Source of the DNA: Artemia franciscana
Taxonomy: Eukaryota; Arthropoda; Branchiopoda; Anostraca; Artemiidae
Reading direction: 5' to 3'
Length of the DNA stretch: 64,000 nt
NCBI RefSeq assembly: GCF_032884065.1
Contig: NC_088872.1
Location: forward strand, 5,388,186-5,452,185
The notes under the pieces are model-generated. The model ran no database searches. It saw only the letters and a list, made by a program, of their open reading frames with translations, and was not told the origin of the DNA. The position numbers and the translations under genes are program-made. The first letter of the stretch is position 1; the number at the start of each line of letters is the position of its first letter. Shown in pieces: positions 32,636 through 44,550 of this stretch.

Positions 32636-34130
32636 TTGCACAAGCGTCTATATCAAATGGATGTTGAAATACCCATCGAGTGGTATTTTTGTTCTCTGTT
32701 ACAATACATTACACCTTCGATCCATACCTATGTGATTGCATACAAGGCAATAGCACAGCAGTATATTTATTGGGAATCGTCAAGTCGGAATTCTAATAGT
32801 ATTATCGATTTACTTTTGGCGGACCACAGAAAAGCATTTGATCTTATCAAACACCTGACCTCACTAATAAATCTGAAAGAGATTGGAGCTAAAATTCAAG
32901 TACTACGATTAGTGAGGATAATTTCTACAAATGAGATGGTAATCAGTTTACATTTTGCTTACCGAAGAAACCTGCTCTGAGTGGTCAGAACTAACCTGCG
33001 GAAACCCCCAAGGAACGAAACTAGTTGCTCTTTTAATCCTAGCTTAGTGAGGATAATTTCTACAAATGATATGGTAATCAGTTTACATTTTGCTTACCAA
33101 AGATATCTGCTCTGAGTGGTCAGAACTAACCTGCGGAAACCCCCAAGGAACGAAACTAGTTGCTCTTTTAATCCTAGCTGTCATCAACCAAACCGTAGCA
33201 GAATTTGAGGAGCGTTTTAAGCTAGTTGACAGCTTGTCTATACTTCTGAAGTACACATTCCAAGGTGTTGTAGTAAACAGGATTTTGACCCGACTCTCTT
33301 CACGTACTTTATCAACAAGTGTCAATCAAATAGTCTACTAGTCAGAAATCGAGATTTATGCGACATTTATTTGTCTCTCACACAATTGTACTATCTGTCT
33401 TGACTTTTCCTACAATTAACCATGGCTTGATGCCCATAACTATTCGATCTTAATCCAAAATCAACGGAATCCATTGGACCATGGTGGTTACGGGGGACGA
33501 TCTTTCTCTGGAGGAATTCATGGGGGAAGGGGATTTTTCATGAAGGGGGTGTCGGATTTCCCAGCATTATATATCCACTCAAGCGGGAAGTTATAATCTG
33601 GGATGTGCCGTTTCACTCTTTCCGCTGCAATAATACTGGGTGTGACATTTACAAGTGGTTGCTCGTCTAAGCTGCATGTAGACAATATTGTCCGCCAACG
33701 TCACTACTGAATCCAGAGTTTAACAAGTCTGGGCAGGCTAGGACTTCTCGGATCTCCAACTCCTGCTGGGATATACAACCTTCATTAGGCCTATCTTCGA
33801 GTATTGCTGTCCTCTTTGGGTTTCTCAAACTTCAAACACTGCTTACATATCAGCAGAACTAGAAGATGTCTAAAAACACCTTACTAAAATAATATTTTTA
33901 CACCGCTTCAGCGATTACGAGTGCCCTTGAATTTGTAAATTTGGCTACTCCATTCGCAAACGAGAAGCACCGATCTATTCTTCCAACCGTGCAGATCAGC
34001 AAAAATTCTAGGCATTAAAACAAAATACGACCTGTGAAGTGCCGTACGAGCATATTTGTAAACTCCTTTGCGCCGCATTTTGCAAGTGTATTTAAGCAAA
34101 TACCTTTTTTCGCAAAAATAGCATAATTAG
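32636..34130 (+). mobile_element. Decayed LINE (reverse transcriptase to C-terminus)
   Basis: Plus-strand pieces read like a CR1/Jockey-type reverse transcriptase. DLLLADHRKAFDLIKH corresponds to '.lFiDy.KAFDhvdh'. ELTCGNPQGTKLVALLILAVIN corresponds to 'GVPQGTKLGPILFLVMIN', and KLVDSLSILLKY to the '.YvDDltl' catalytic box, in which DD has become DS. C-terminal pieces near 33720-34090 match the family's 'lk.l...Y...iRPvlEYa.pvW' region. Frame breaks and stops are many. A 132-bp tandem duplication spans 32914-33175. The element is dead. Confidence 0.7.
32914..33177 (+). repeat. 132-bp tandem duplication inside the LINE
   Basis: The segment from 'ttagtgaggataatttctac' (32920) through 'gctcttttaatcctagc' is repeated from about 33043 with only a few changes. 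Its high identity compared with the decay of the LINE shows that it is recent. Confidence 0.85.
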
Positions 34131-34134
34131 ACGT

Positions 34135-35230
34135 TCACTTTTGAGTGCTATGATAGATGTCTAAACGAACGAATGTCCTCCCTTTAGCAAGCAAATGAAC
34201 GTGAAAATTCCCAAATTCAGCCAAAGTTAAGTCAGAAATTAGAGATAGCATTGTCATTTTTTCAGTGGCGGTTCCAGTCTTAGCAATAACCAGTGAAAGG
34301 GCATATTTCAACATGAGATTTCTAGACATTGTAAATAGCTCGATTTCCAACATTCTCTTAAATGACCCTGTGCTTTGAGTTCCATTCTGATAGGCGCTTA
34401 ACCAGCCATCATTAATTTTGACCAATCAGTTTCTTTTCTCAAAAGTGTTTTTAGTTACAATCTAGATTGTAACTTTTTGCTTCACTTACGGATCCAAATC
34501 AACTCTTTTGGATTCAAAACGAGGGTAGGTAATAACACTTGTTGAACACCCAGCACTATGACATCTAAAATGCACCAGCCGGGTCTGGGAAAGCTACAAT
34601 GGCAGATGGACTCTGTCAGATTTAGAAACTGTTTTAATCCTCCTCTTATAAAAAATTGGAAATGTGCCAATGTGGCTTTACTTCTAGACTGCAAAGAAAA
34701 AAACATCTGTGCCTATGACTAGCTAGACTATCCAATTATCTCCACAATTCAATTAAAACACCATTTGGATTAAAAACTAACCATTTCCTTTCCCCTTTTC
34801 AAAGTAAAAATTTATATCCTGCAACTCAACACTTTCTGAACTGAAGCCACACGAATGAAAAAACGTATACAGGGCAGGGCTTGGACATTTTGTGTTTGGA
34901 GAAATGTTCAAGAATACTTTTTTCTGCGATTGTTCTTTTATTTTTGCTTCTTTTTTTTTACTCGATGACTTGGGAGAACTGTAAGTAAAAAATACACAAA
35001 AGCAAGTTGACCCCCACTCCTACCCCTGAGGAGACGACTTTTCCGGTATGCAACTTACCGAAACAGACATAGAAAAAAATTAATGATAATAAAAAACAAT
35101 ATAGAAGACAAAGACATAAGAACAAGGTGACTTATATATTCTATAAGTGGAGTATAAAATGTGAATCCTTAGATAAAATTACAACACACAACTACAACCA
35201 TAAGAGAGTGGTCACCGCTTCGAAATAAAT
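34135..35230. other. Intergenic, no gene
   Basis: No supported coding region. Frames on the minus strand at 34135-34425 and 34482-34706 are open by chance, as far as I can judge. Confidence 0.35.
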
Positions 35231-35243
35231 TATCTTAAAATGT

Positions 35244-35283
35244 TCAGTCACGTTCATCATCAGGACGGCTTGGGGACCGGGAT
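35244..35283 (-). CDS. SR splicing protein, last coding exon
   Basis: On the minus strand, acceptor CTCTCTCTTTTAG|A is followed by 40 bases encoding SRSPSRPDDERD and TGA (stop at 35244-35246). It joins in phase to the RS-domain exon at 36582-36833 (AG plus A makes the arginine codon). A (CT)n polypyrimidine tract directly precedes the AG. The short acidic tail after SRSPSRP fits the end of an RS domain. Which SR family member this is cannot be told, because the RRM exons were not found in the window. Confidence 0.8.
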
Positions 35284-36581
35284 CTAAAAGAGAGAGAGAG
35301 AGAAAAAAGGATAAAATCTAGTCAAAATTTGGGCATTTGGACACACAAAGTACAGTCATTTCAAATATCTTACGACTACTGATACAATTACAAGAAGAAG
35401 TTCAAATGACACCAGTGGCGGCAATTCACAAGAACTTAAAAGGGAGGAGGGGGGGGTAGAGATTTTTTCATTGAAAATACCAAAAAAGACATTTTCAGTG
35501 AAAATACCCCCTCAAAAAAGGTATTTCTTGAAATATAGAGGGGGGGGAGTAGTAGATATTTCCCCATTCCTTTAGCTAATGTCACTGAATGAGACAGTAC
35601 AGTAATCGTATTTTTACATCGTAAGGGTAGGAGCAGAAGACAGGGAAGCAGCAGCAATCTAAAAACATTAACACAACACTCTTTAAAAGTGAGAAGTGAG
35701 AGGAGGCTTTTCAATGCCTAATATAATCGTATAAATTTGATTTTGTTGCGAAAACTCATTTCGCTCTTTAGAACAACGGTTTTTTCCTCATGTGCTTGGC
35801 AACCTATCAGATATTTCCTTAGGCTTGACCCCCCCCCCCTCAAGCTAACTTCCCAAATTCTCTTTCTATTAGCCTCTACTAACTCATCTTCAAGATCGTA
35901 TATAGCCCACTGAACATTGGGATTGCTCTGAGATGAAATTCAACTTATTTTTAATAAAGTTGATAATGAAAGGTATTTGAGAGATCCGATGGTTTTGTTT
36001 GCCACAAAATATCTATGCTCAGAAAACCTCTTCCACTGGTGTCTAACCTCCTTAAAAAAGCAACTAATTCTGTTATTAGAAACTGAAGTTGAAAACTGAG
36101 CAGCATTTATTTAGATCCTCTTGACAAATATCCGATAAATAAATTCACACAAAAAGGATACGTCAAGATTTTCCCAGGGAAGATTTTGAATAGTCATTTT
36201 TGACGCCCGCAAAAATGAGGTAGAAAACTGAATTTTAATCATAACCAAAAACCTAACTTGCGCCATTGCTGACAAAAAGTGAAATTCATAGACCCTCATT
36301 TAATTTTCTTGGACATTCTTAAATAACGCCTCAAACGACATTTTCAGTTTTTTTTTCTCTTTCAGTGATATTTTTTTAGTCTATATCAAGTTTCTAAAAG
36401 TAAATTTCTAGCAAAGCGACCAGGCAGAAAGGCTGGAAAGCTGAGTTTTTGACTAGTTACGAGCCTTCAAAATGCACCTATTATAATTTATATTCTGATA
36501 ATCACCAGTATAAGACTGCTAGTTTCCAAATACTTACCATAAGCAAATAGATACTTCAACAATGAACTACCAAAAAACTAC

Positions 36582-36833
36582 CTGCTTCTAGTTGGGGATC
36601 TCCTATCAGGAGTCTGGTCAGCTGAACGTCTGTCTTCAGATCTTCTTGCAGATGCTCGCCTAGTTGTCTTCTCGACGCTTCCATTACGCTCATCCCTTGT
36701 TCGAGAAGCACTACGGTCACGTGATCGTGAGCGACTTCGTGACCTCGTTGGAGAACGGCTTTCAGACCTTCGGCGAGAACGAGATCTACTGCGACGATAT
36801 CGGGAAGGACGATCGTAAGAGCCACTTCGCCGT
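36582..36833 (-). CDS. SR splicing protein, RS-domain exon
   Basis: On the minus strand, acceptor GTTTAATAG|A and donor GAAGCAG|GTAG bound 252 bases that encode an arginine/serine-rich domain: RRRSGSYDRPSRYRRSRSRS, later SPTRSRSRSRSRDRSASRTR and a more acidic part ending RRSPTRSR. Alternating RS dipeptides with few other residues are typical of SR proteins, whose RS domains are phosphorylated and mediate spliceosome contacts in the nucleus. The frame is phase 2 at both ends. The RNA-recognition motif must lie on upstream (higher-coordinate) exons that I could not identify. The long open frame on another minus-strand phase is a shadow of this exon. Confidence 0.88.
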
Positions 36834-38820
36834 CTATTAAACATAAACAAGTCATAAAACATCAATATTAGACAAAAAAAGAACATTACTATCAAATTTC
36901 TTACAAATAAATTTAGCCACAACAGCTGTGCAAAAAGTATGGTTCTATTCCATAATGAGAATACACTTGATATTAAAAAAAAGCTTTTAGGAAATAAATA
37001 ACTTTTAAAAATACTAAGAAAAACAGATCAGTTTCAGCTGTCTAGAAATTAAAATGCATTATTGGTGATGCCAAGGTAACTTGACCAATTCGCACGCGAT
37101 CAATGCGGCACATTATGCAAATATTCAAAACCAGACGTTATTACAATGTATAACCTTAAGCTTAATAAATCTGGCCATAACAACTATGTTCTCTTTTTAC
37201 TTGGGCTAGGTGTCCCCACATCGACTGGCACACAAGGAAACAACGGTGCCTCTCTAACATGACGTATGAAGTGCTGCAGACCAAAGATCTTCCATTGACA
37301 ATCTGAACAGTACAACATCCTTCTCCAGCCATCGCCATACTGTAGCTTTTTACCGTCCACACCTTCTGATACTGGGAGACTCAGCACCGAACATCGTGAA
37401 GGAGGCGGCCTTTATCCATACGTACATTGTGACTCCTGTATCGACATCGACTACTTGCGACTTTACCAGCCACGAGCAACTGTTTCATTTTTCACGAATG
37501 AAAGCGTTTATGATCTGTCAGTTCATTGAATCCCAAGGATGCTTACAAGCATATTAAAAAAAAAATGCTTATTTTTATCTTGATATCCTTGTAAAACATC
37601 AATAGCTGCTTACTGTTGAAAACATGATGTCTTTGCAAAGGTTTCTCTTGTGTGGATAGTAAGAAACAAAACATACGGGTAAATACGTCTGGAATAACAA
37701 CTTAAGTTATTTCAGTCGTTTCATACAATGATAGTCAGAAATTTAATCTATTGAACCCACGGAAATTCTAAAGCGGATGTTTAAAGAAGAGTCCCCCTCT
37801 AGCTTCCACAACAGGAAAAATCCAACAGCATTGACAGAGGCCAAACTTGTTCTTTTATTCCAGCTACTACTTAGTTTTAGACAGCTATTTATTGTCTGTA
37901 TACCTTAAGATAGAGGGAATATCCCCAAGATTGGGCAGACACATCTTCCCCTAAGGAGATTAAGACCTTAAACAAATTCTTTTGGATAGAGGGAGAAGAA
38001 TCATTCAATGTTAGATTTTATACAAAAAGAGTATCTACTCGTCCATTATTTGTTGATAGCGCATAAGAATGAACATTAAATATTTAAGAACCTGCAACCA
38101 CCTCTCATAAGGATTCCACTAATTTGATAAAATAGGCAAAACTAAAAGACGTTCATGATATCAATACTGATTTTTTGATAATAAGAGACAAATGTTTACA
38201 TAACTAGTTAAATGTATTTATTATTTTTCAGTCTATCCTATTGCTCCTCCTTGCATTTAATTTCAATTTTATTTAAACTGAAATAAATTTATATTCAATT
38301 GATTTATACTTTTATTTAAATTCAGTAGCTATTCTTAGTATAAGGCCCATGATACTGACTGATCTCTTTGACAAGGCACAATACCAATGTAATAAATTTA
38401 AATAGAAATAAACACACAAGGACACGCCAAACACCCCACTAATTATATCATTACAAGCAATTCAATGTTTTCAATTAAATTACAGTGGAAAGTTAATTGT
38501 TTTCCATAGACAAAAGTAACTAGGTTCGAATCTTCTATTTCCTGCAACTAGATTGTCAATTATAAGAGGAAGAGAATAATTCTAAGAAAAAAACAAATCT
38601 GTTAATCTGAATTGATCTCTTCCGTGAGATATCAAAATGCTATCGAATTTTATCTGAACATAAACATATTTTTTGTTAGCATTCCTACTAGTCTTGAATG
38701 GAAAAAAAAATTAAACGAATAAATACATAATAAAAAAGAGACAAAGATAAACGTTCATCTTACACTCAAAACGAGCACCCGTAGAAGAGTTACAGCTTCT
38801 TCAAGCTTTCATTCTCACCC
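36834..38820. other. Intron or intergenic, no supported gene
   Basis: A minus-strand open passage at 37184-37387 (with YCSDCQWKIFGLQHFIRHVRE) has higher GC and a zinc-binding look (C..C then H...H). It has no start, splice context or family that I recognise. The rest is plain AT-rich DNA. Confidence 0.3.
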
Positions 38821-38824
38821 CTAT

Positions 38825-40091
38825 TAATTAAAAAAAAAAACTTTTTCCACAAAATAATTTTTTCAAAGAAAAGTAAAACTCCATTAAACCAAAAAAGAGC
38901 AAAATAAAATCGAATAATCTACCAAGCACAAAACTACCACAAATCAGCATCGATAAGTAAGTGAAACCCAAAACGAACAGAAATTACAATAAATAACCGA
39001 GTCAAACTCAAAACGAGTAGAAATTTACATGAGTAGGTTTCAAAACCCCTATGCTTTCTGAAAGCCAGAATAAAATTGCACTTTACTGAAAAAAATTCAA
39101 ATGAACGTGCATTGCCAGTTTAATTTACATATGCTGATATTTATTCCTTAAAATCTTAATTAATTTTTGATTTCAAAATTTTAATTTTGGGCTCAAAACC
39201 CATTTGCCTTCCCAAGGCCAGAACATAATTTGCACTTTACCAGTTAAATACACACATGCTGATATTTAATCCTTAAAATGTTAATAATATTTGATTTATT
39301 AAAGAACAGCTTAGGTACACTCACATTCTTTTGATTTAGTTAAATTTTGAGAGCAGAAGCAGTAACAGAAATATTCCCGAAAGTTTGAACATGATACCCT
39401 TAGTCGTTCTTGGGATACTGCTAAGATGTCTCATTGGCAACAGCATACCAACAGTGCTTTTTGGTTTAATCTTAAGGCAATAGTTTTTAAACATAATTGG
39501 CAAATTGCATAACTGTGGAGGGGGGGGGGAAGGTGACCAACGCAATAGCCCAAGAGATACAATTACAAGACCACTCAGCTATGCTGACAAAATAGCTATC
39601 TTAAATTTTGGTTTTGAAGGTGTTTAGAAAATTATGAGCTAAAGAAGAGGGCTGATTGCCTTCCAATCCCTTTTACCCTCAGTCGTTCTTGGGATACCGC
39701 TAAGATGTCTTATTGGCAACAGCATACAAACAGTGCTTTTTGGTTTAATCTTAAGGCAACATTAGTTTTTAAACATAATTGGCAAATTGCATAACTGTGG
39801 AGGGGGGGGAGGGAAGCTGACCAACGCAATAGCCCAAGAGATACAATTACAAGACCGCTCAGCTATGCTGACAAAATAGCTATCTTAAATTTTGGTTTTG
39901 AAGGTGTTTAGAAAATTATGAGCTAAAGAAGAGGGCTGATTGCCTTCCAATCCCTTTTGACTCTTAAAAAGGGTACTAGAACTTTGAATTTCCAATCAAA
40001 TTACCTCCTTTTAAATATCAATGATATTACTAGCCATGATAGAGCAGCGCTGCCTATGATATTGCTTATACACCCTTTTAATACTTGCATG
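38825..40091 (-). repeat. Large interspersed repeat, copy C (minus orientation, cut by assembly gap)
   Basis: The reverse complement of the right part of copies A and B. 38825-39070 is the foldback arm ('aaccgagtcaaactcaaaacg'), followed by a rearranged inner part. It continues to 'ctcttaaaaagggtactaga' and 'caatcaaattacctcc' at about 39960-40010, which match the reverse complement of A at 16108-16170. It runs into the N gap, so its left half is missing. A tandem duplication lies inside at 39402-39957. Confidence 0.75.
39402..39957. repeat. 279-bp tandem duplication inside copy C
   Basis: The segment beginning 'agtcgttcttgggatac' at 39402 recurs at 39681 with a handful of differences ('ctgctaag'/'ccgctaag', 'accactcag'/'accgctcag'). 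Its high identity implies a recent event, after copy C inserted, or an assembly problem near the gap. Confidence 0.85.
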
Positions 40092-40191
40092 NNNNNNNNN
40101 NNNNNNNNNNNNNNNNNNNNNNNNNNNNNNNNNNNNNNNNNNNNNNNNNNNNNNNNNNNNNNNNNNNNNNNNNNNNNNNNNNNNNNNNNNN
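40092..40191. other. Assembly gap, 100 N
   Basis: Exactly 100 undetermined bases, the usual placeholder for a gap of unknown size. It lies inside repeat copy C and upstream of the CDK terminal exon, so sequence of any length may be missing here. Confidence 0.98.
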
Positions 40192-41670
40192 TTGATTTCA
40201 GACTCTGGTCTAAATGTACTTAATAAATCAACTTTGTTGTAACTTTTTACTGTTAAACCTAATTCAGTATAAGCTCATCAAGCTTTGTATAATAAATGCG
40301 AGTTGGCACCCTTGCAATTGGTATTTTTCTTTGTGGATGCATCGTTTGAGTTATAATTTTGTACTTGGTCGTATTTTTATTTCTATCTACAACACGTATA
40401 CGTATAATTGTAGGTATATAATAAGTAATAAATATATAATATTACAATAAGTATATAATAATTATTATACGTATGGATATATTAATTATCATGCATCAAA
40501 CCAGTAAATCTTCGTCCTGATTTAAGACAGTAAGTCTCGATATAGTTAAGTAATCGTTGTGTCGAGCTAACAAAATAACTGAAAAAGCCCATATGAATAT
40601 TTTTGAATCAGGTGACTTAAAATTCTGCTACTGAGGTGAAATTTAGATCCTTTTAATTAATTAGTTCCAAAAACAACACTTAACTGAAGCCCCAAAACCC
40701 AAAACTTTGCTCCATTTCGCTTTTATTAAAAGTGGTTTAATTAAAATGGTTTAATTTAATGGTTTTATTTAAATTGTTTAATTAAGTGGTTCTTATTAAA
40801 AGTTCAAAGTGGCTTCACTATTAATTAGCAAAGCATAATCTACTTAGTGTAAATATAGATGGTAATCAAGAAGGTGCCAACTGATCAGAACCATGTTTAC
40901 ACCCTAAGTAAACCAGTGCGATAGACCTGATTAGCCACTGTGAAATCAGGATTGTCATTTAATATCACGTTCAAGTCACACCACAACGTTTTAACTGCTA
41001 TCGTGAAGTTCACAAATTCCAATTACAGTTACATTGGGCTCTCCAAACCAAAAGACTGCATATGCACCTATGAGTAATTGTAGCAGTAATAAATTTAGTC
41101 ATTTTCCACTGAATTTACAGTCTCATTTCAGAAAATTAATTTGTTTACCGCCTTTTGCTAATTTCAGGTGGTAGGAATATTTTAATATGAAACGTTTGTA
41201 GAGCATAAACCTTATTCCTATTAAATTAGCACATGAATAGTAACTATGAATATGAATAGTCTACAATTTTAACACTACCCAGTTGACACTACTGTAACAC
41301 TACCCAGTTGATCTGTAACACTACCCACAAGCTTCAATTGTTAGCATATTCACCTCAAGTTCATACATGGGTAGTTATCAACTGCCAAGGTAGTTTAGTT
41401 GCCGGTTTTGTTAATATTAGCTGCTTTGTCACTCGATTTAATAGTGCTGAAAAAGTATTAATTTTGCTAATATAAATTTTGTTGGCAATTTCAGTAAACA
41501 TCAGCCATGACACTGCTTATTTAATAGCAAACTTACAAATCCTGTGTGAATATATAGGTAATAAAATTATTCTCTGATGCAAGTGTTGAATATTACCTAT
41601 CACTGCAGCTCCATTCAGTGCAAATCTAGCCTAAGTCTTTCATTTTTTGTTCACCGAACTTTTTTTCTAG
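40192..41670. other. Intron of the CDK gene, no exon seen
   Basis: AT-rich DNA. A short imperfect triplication of 'taacactaccca' lies at 41268-41330. No kinase-domain exon could be recognised here. Confidence 0.4.
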
Positions 41671-41781
41671 CAAACCTTGGTCTATGATCCAGCTTACCGT
41701 ATCAGTGCTAAAGGTGCCTTGGCACATCCCTGGTTTGACGACCTGGATAAAGCTGTTCTTCCCGCTGACGGAATAGAGTAG
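41671..41781 (+). CDS. CDK1/CDK2-type cyclin-dependent kinase, terminal exon
   Basis: Acceptor CTTTTTTTCTAG|C is followed by 36 codons and [23 protein letters not shown], then [16 protein letters not shown]. The motif 'L.YDP..RISAK.AL.HP.F' is the end of kinase subdomain XI and the C-terminus of CDK1/CDK2 (human CDK1 [25 protein letters not shown]). The FDDLD tail resembles CDK1 and CDK2 equally well, so I do not choose between them. The catalytic exons were not found and may lie in or before the assembly gap. The alternative, a stray pseudo-exon, is less likely because the splice site and reading frame are clean. Confidence 0.82.
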   Translation, partial: QTLVYDPAYRISAKGALAHPWFDDLDKAVLPADGIE

Positions 41782-42330
41782 AAAAAGAGTCATGCATCTT
41801 TAAAACTGCATATACCGTTTGTTCTATATACCATGCGAAGTGTCATTCTTGTAAAGTTTCTTTTTGTAACGCATAGAAACTTGTTAGATTCCAAGCTGGG
41901 TGCCATTCCTTCTCTTATTTTGTTACTTTACTAAACCTTTACTGGTATGATAGTAAATATATAAAAAAATGTGTACTGCCGTATTAATTTAAAATGTGCA
42001 TTTTAGGAAAAACTATTTTGGGTCAAATTATTTACGACAAAAACACATTTCTAATATTTTTGACGTGTACCCAAGTAAATCACAATTGAGTTTTTCAATA
42101 TTAAGATGATATGGCTGTAATTTCTCGGCAAGTAATCTTGAAGTATTATCGTTTTTAAATTTCCAAGATTATTTTAAAAAGGGAAGAAAAAACCGTGTCT
42201 GAACTCTATAACCTGCAACTTTTTAGCCAAAACATGTAGAGAAAAACAAATAACTTCCTCTGCACTTCTGAAGACTTACTCTTCAACGTTATGCTTTTAG
42301 TACAATTTAAAAGCTCATTTATAAAGACAA
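41782..42330. other. 3' flank of the CDK gene
   Basis: Probable 3' UTR and intergenic DNA without further features. It ends at the 3' tail of a LINE read from the opposite strand. Confidence 0.4.
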
Positions 42331-44550
42331 AACAAATCAATAAATCAATTTATTTAACGAAAACAGAGAAAACTTTACAAAGCTTTAAACATCCACAAAA
42401 GCTCTTTGGCCCGTAAGAATGGGAGACTAAACGATAAAATAAATAATGTAACTAAAATCAAATAGAAGGACAAGAAAAAAGGGGAGGGGGAGGCGAAAAA
42501 AGAAACAAAAGCAGCAAAACAATGCCATACATTATTATCATTTGTTGAGATACAGTAGCAAAAACAATATATTAAGGAGATGGAAAAGAGAACATTATAG
42601 ACTGAAAAAATTAAACGGCGACAACAAAAACTACCATGCCAAACAAAATAGTGCATTAAACAAATTGAAAAAGAAAGACAGAGGAAAAAAAGAGAAGGGA
42701 AGACAGAACTAACTCTCTAGGCATAGGAGGTGGTCAGTTAGCTCTTTTTAAAGTATTCATAAGAATGACATAACTGAATTTTTATAGGTAGGGAATATCT
42801 ATAAAACTGGGTTAAAGTACATTCTTATCGTTTTAGTTTTACGAATGAAAATATCCCTGTCATTCCTGAGAGAAAAAAAAAAACACCAGATTTCTTTCGT
42901 AGTTTAGAATTTTTAAGATATAATTGTTTGACGAAGCTAGGAACGTTAAGGTAAAAAAGTAAAGAATACGGCATTAGACTTTACAGTCCCTACTGGCGGT
43001 ACTGATCTCCGTTTCTTGTCCCTTCAGCCAGGAACTGCAATGGGGGTCACCTCAGATACTAATTTAATTGTTCGCTTATGTATTTTGAACACAGGGAGAA
43101 TAAAAGAAGAGAATGTTGGTAGCCATACTGTTGGACAGTAATACATATTAGGTTGAATGAGAGAGTGAAAGAGGATCTTTATTATTGAATGAGAGAAACA
43201 AGTACGAAGCTTTCGAAAAACTCATAGATGTCTGATAGCTTAGGTCTGACAAGAGCACAGTGATGTTTAAAAGAAAGAGTTTCGTCCTATAAAATACCCA
43301 GGAATTAAACGTGTCTATTAGCGGGACGAGTTATATCACCATGAGTGGTAGAATAGTTTGAACCAAAGGACAAGAAGTACCTGGTTTGGAAAAAAAAGTA
43401 GACTAGATTTAGGGCAAGGCGATTAGCATCGAACCAAGCCAAGATTCATTCTGGGACAGAATACATTTTCATGATAAGGGAAGATTCCTTAATTTCTGAA
43501 CTCCCAAATGTAATATCATCTGCAAATGCGAATAGTGCTGGGTCTGGGGCTGCCTCACTAGGTGGCACAAAATTGTGATCACAAACACTTCTGCAAAGTC
43601 ATTTAGTTTGTTCAGATGCAGCAATGGAAGGATCATTGATGGATATAAGGAATAAAAGACATCCTAGGATAGACACTTGAGGGACACCAAAATCAACACA
43701 GAGTTCAACTTGAAGCTTAGGGTCATTACTGATAGACCTTCCAGATAAGTAAGTTTCAAACCAATAATAGTTGTTTCCTGGTGTCCCTATGGGTTCCATC
43801 TTTGAGAGTAGGAAAGTATGTGACATGCTGTCAAACAGTTTTCTGGCATCGAGGAAAATTATAGCTGAAATTCTACCTTTATCAAGTGCCTTGTGAATGA
43901 ACTTCAGCGAGGCCATGCCTGCATGTTTTGTTGAATATTCAGAGCGAAAACCGAACAGATTGTAATGGAAGAATTTCTTCTTTTTTTTCAAGAAAAGACA
44001 GAAGTCTACAGCAAATATGTTACCGTGAATGTCCGAAATATTTTTTTTTCCTTGGATTTAGTCAGGGTTGCTAGTCAACTTTTTCAGTTTTATGCGAGGA
44101 TTGATAGTGACATGTTAGATTAGGTTTTTAGCCCATTTCTGGAATTTATAACCTAATTTAACCTAACTTTAACTTTTATCATCAAAGCTTGCATAAACCG
44201 AAAAGCTGATTTGCAAATCTAATGAAATCTAAGCAGAGAAAAAGAAATTCAAGAAACTCGCCGATGAATGTCAATATTAACCAGATTTTCGACATTTACA
44301 GTAACACAAGGATCATCTCTAGAACCATCCTTATGGAGAACAAATAATCTGACAGATTTTAGGGCACTAGGAACCGATCCATTCTAAAACAAAGCTCACA
44401 AGAATGGTGAGAAGAGATAGAGTAGAGGGTAATATAAACTTTGAAGCCTTGGTGGGAATTTGTTCTGGTCAACAAGACGAAGGTCCTATTATCTCTGAGA
44501 CGATTTTTCGGACTTCAAATTCAGAAACAGAATTGAAAGCCATTGATTTC
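42331..44550 (-). mobile_element. LINE, 3' part (reverse transcriptase and tail), split by repeat copy B
   Basis: Minus-strand pieces in order from 44550: an RT N-terminal piece (DQIPTKASKF-like, then PSALKSVRLFVLHKDGSRDD), FGFRSEYSTKHAGMASLKFI, ISAIIFLDARKLFDSMSH and DFGVPQVSILGCLLFLISIND. Then comes a thumb region with RKLRTCFSHSIIKILFHSLI. These are the ordered blocks of a Jockey/CR1-type reverse transcriptase. The 'KAFD' box reads RKLFD and frames are broken in several places. The tail at 42331-42360 has repeated 'attgattt' units. The 5' part of the same element lies beyond copy B at 47961-48900. Confidence 0.8.

Noticed and set aside
36556-36855. 99-codon minus-strand frame with DGEVALTIVLPDIVAVDLV
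   Set aside because: It is the other reading phase of the RS-domain exon, created by its alternating CGN/TCN codons.
37184-37387. Minus-strand frame with YCSDCQWKIFGLQHFIRHV, possible zinc-finger exon
   Set aside because: There is no splice context, start or family match. The neighbouring phases are equally open, so it cannot be supported as a gene.
37490-41670. Upstream kinase exons of the CDK gene
   Set aside because: No segment with an HRD, DFG or PSTAIRE-like motif was found. They may be in the assembly gap or outside this interval.
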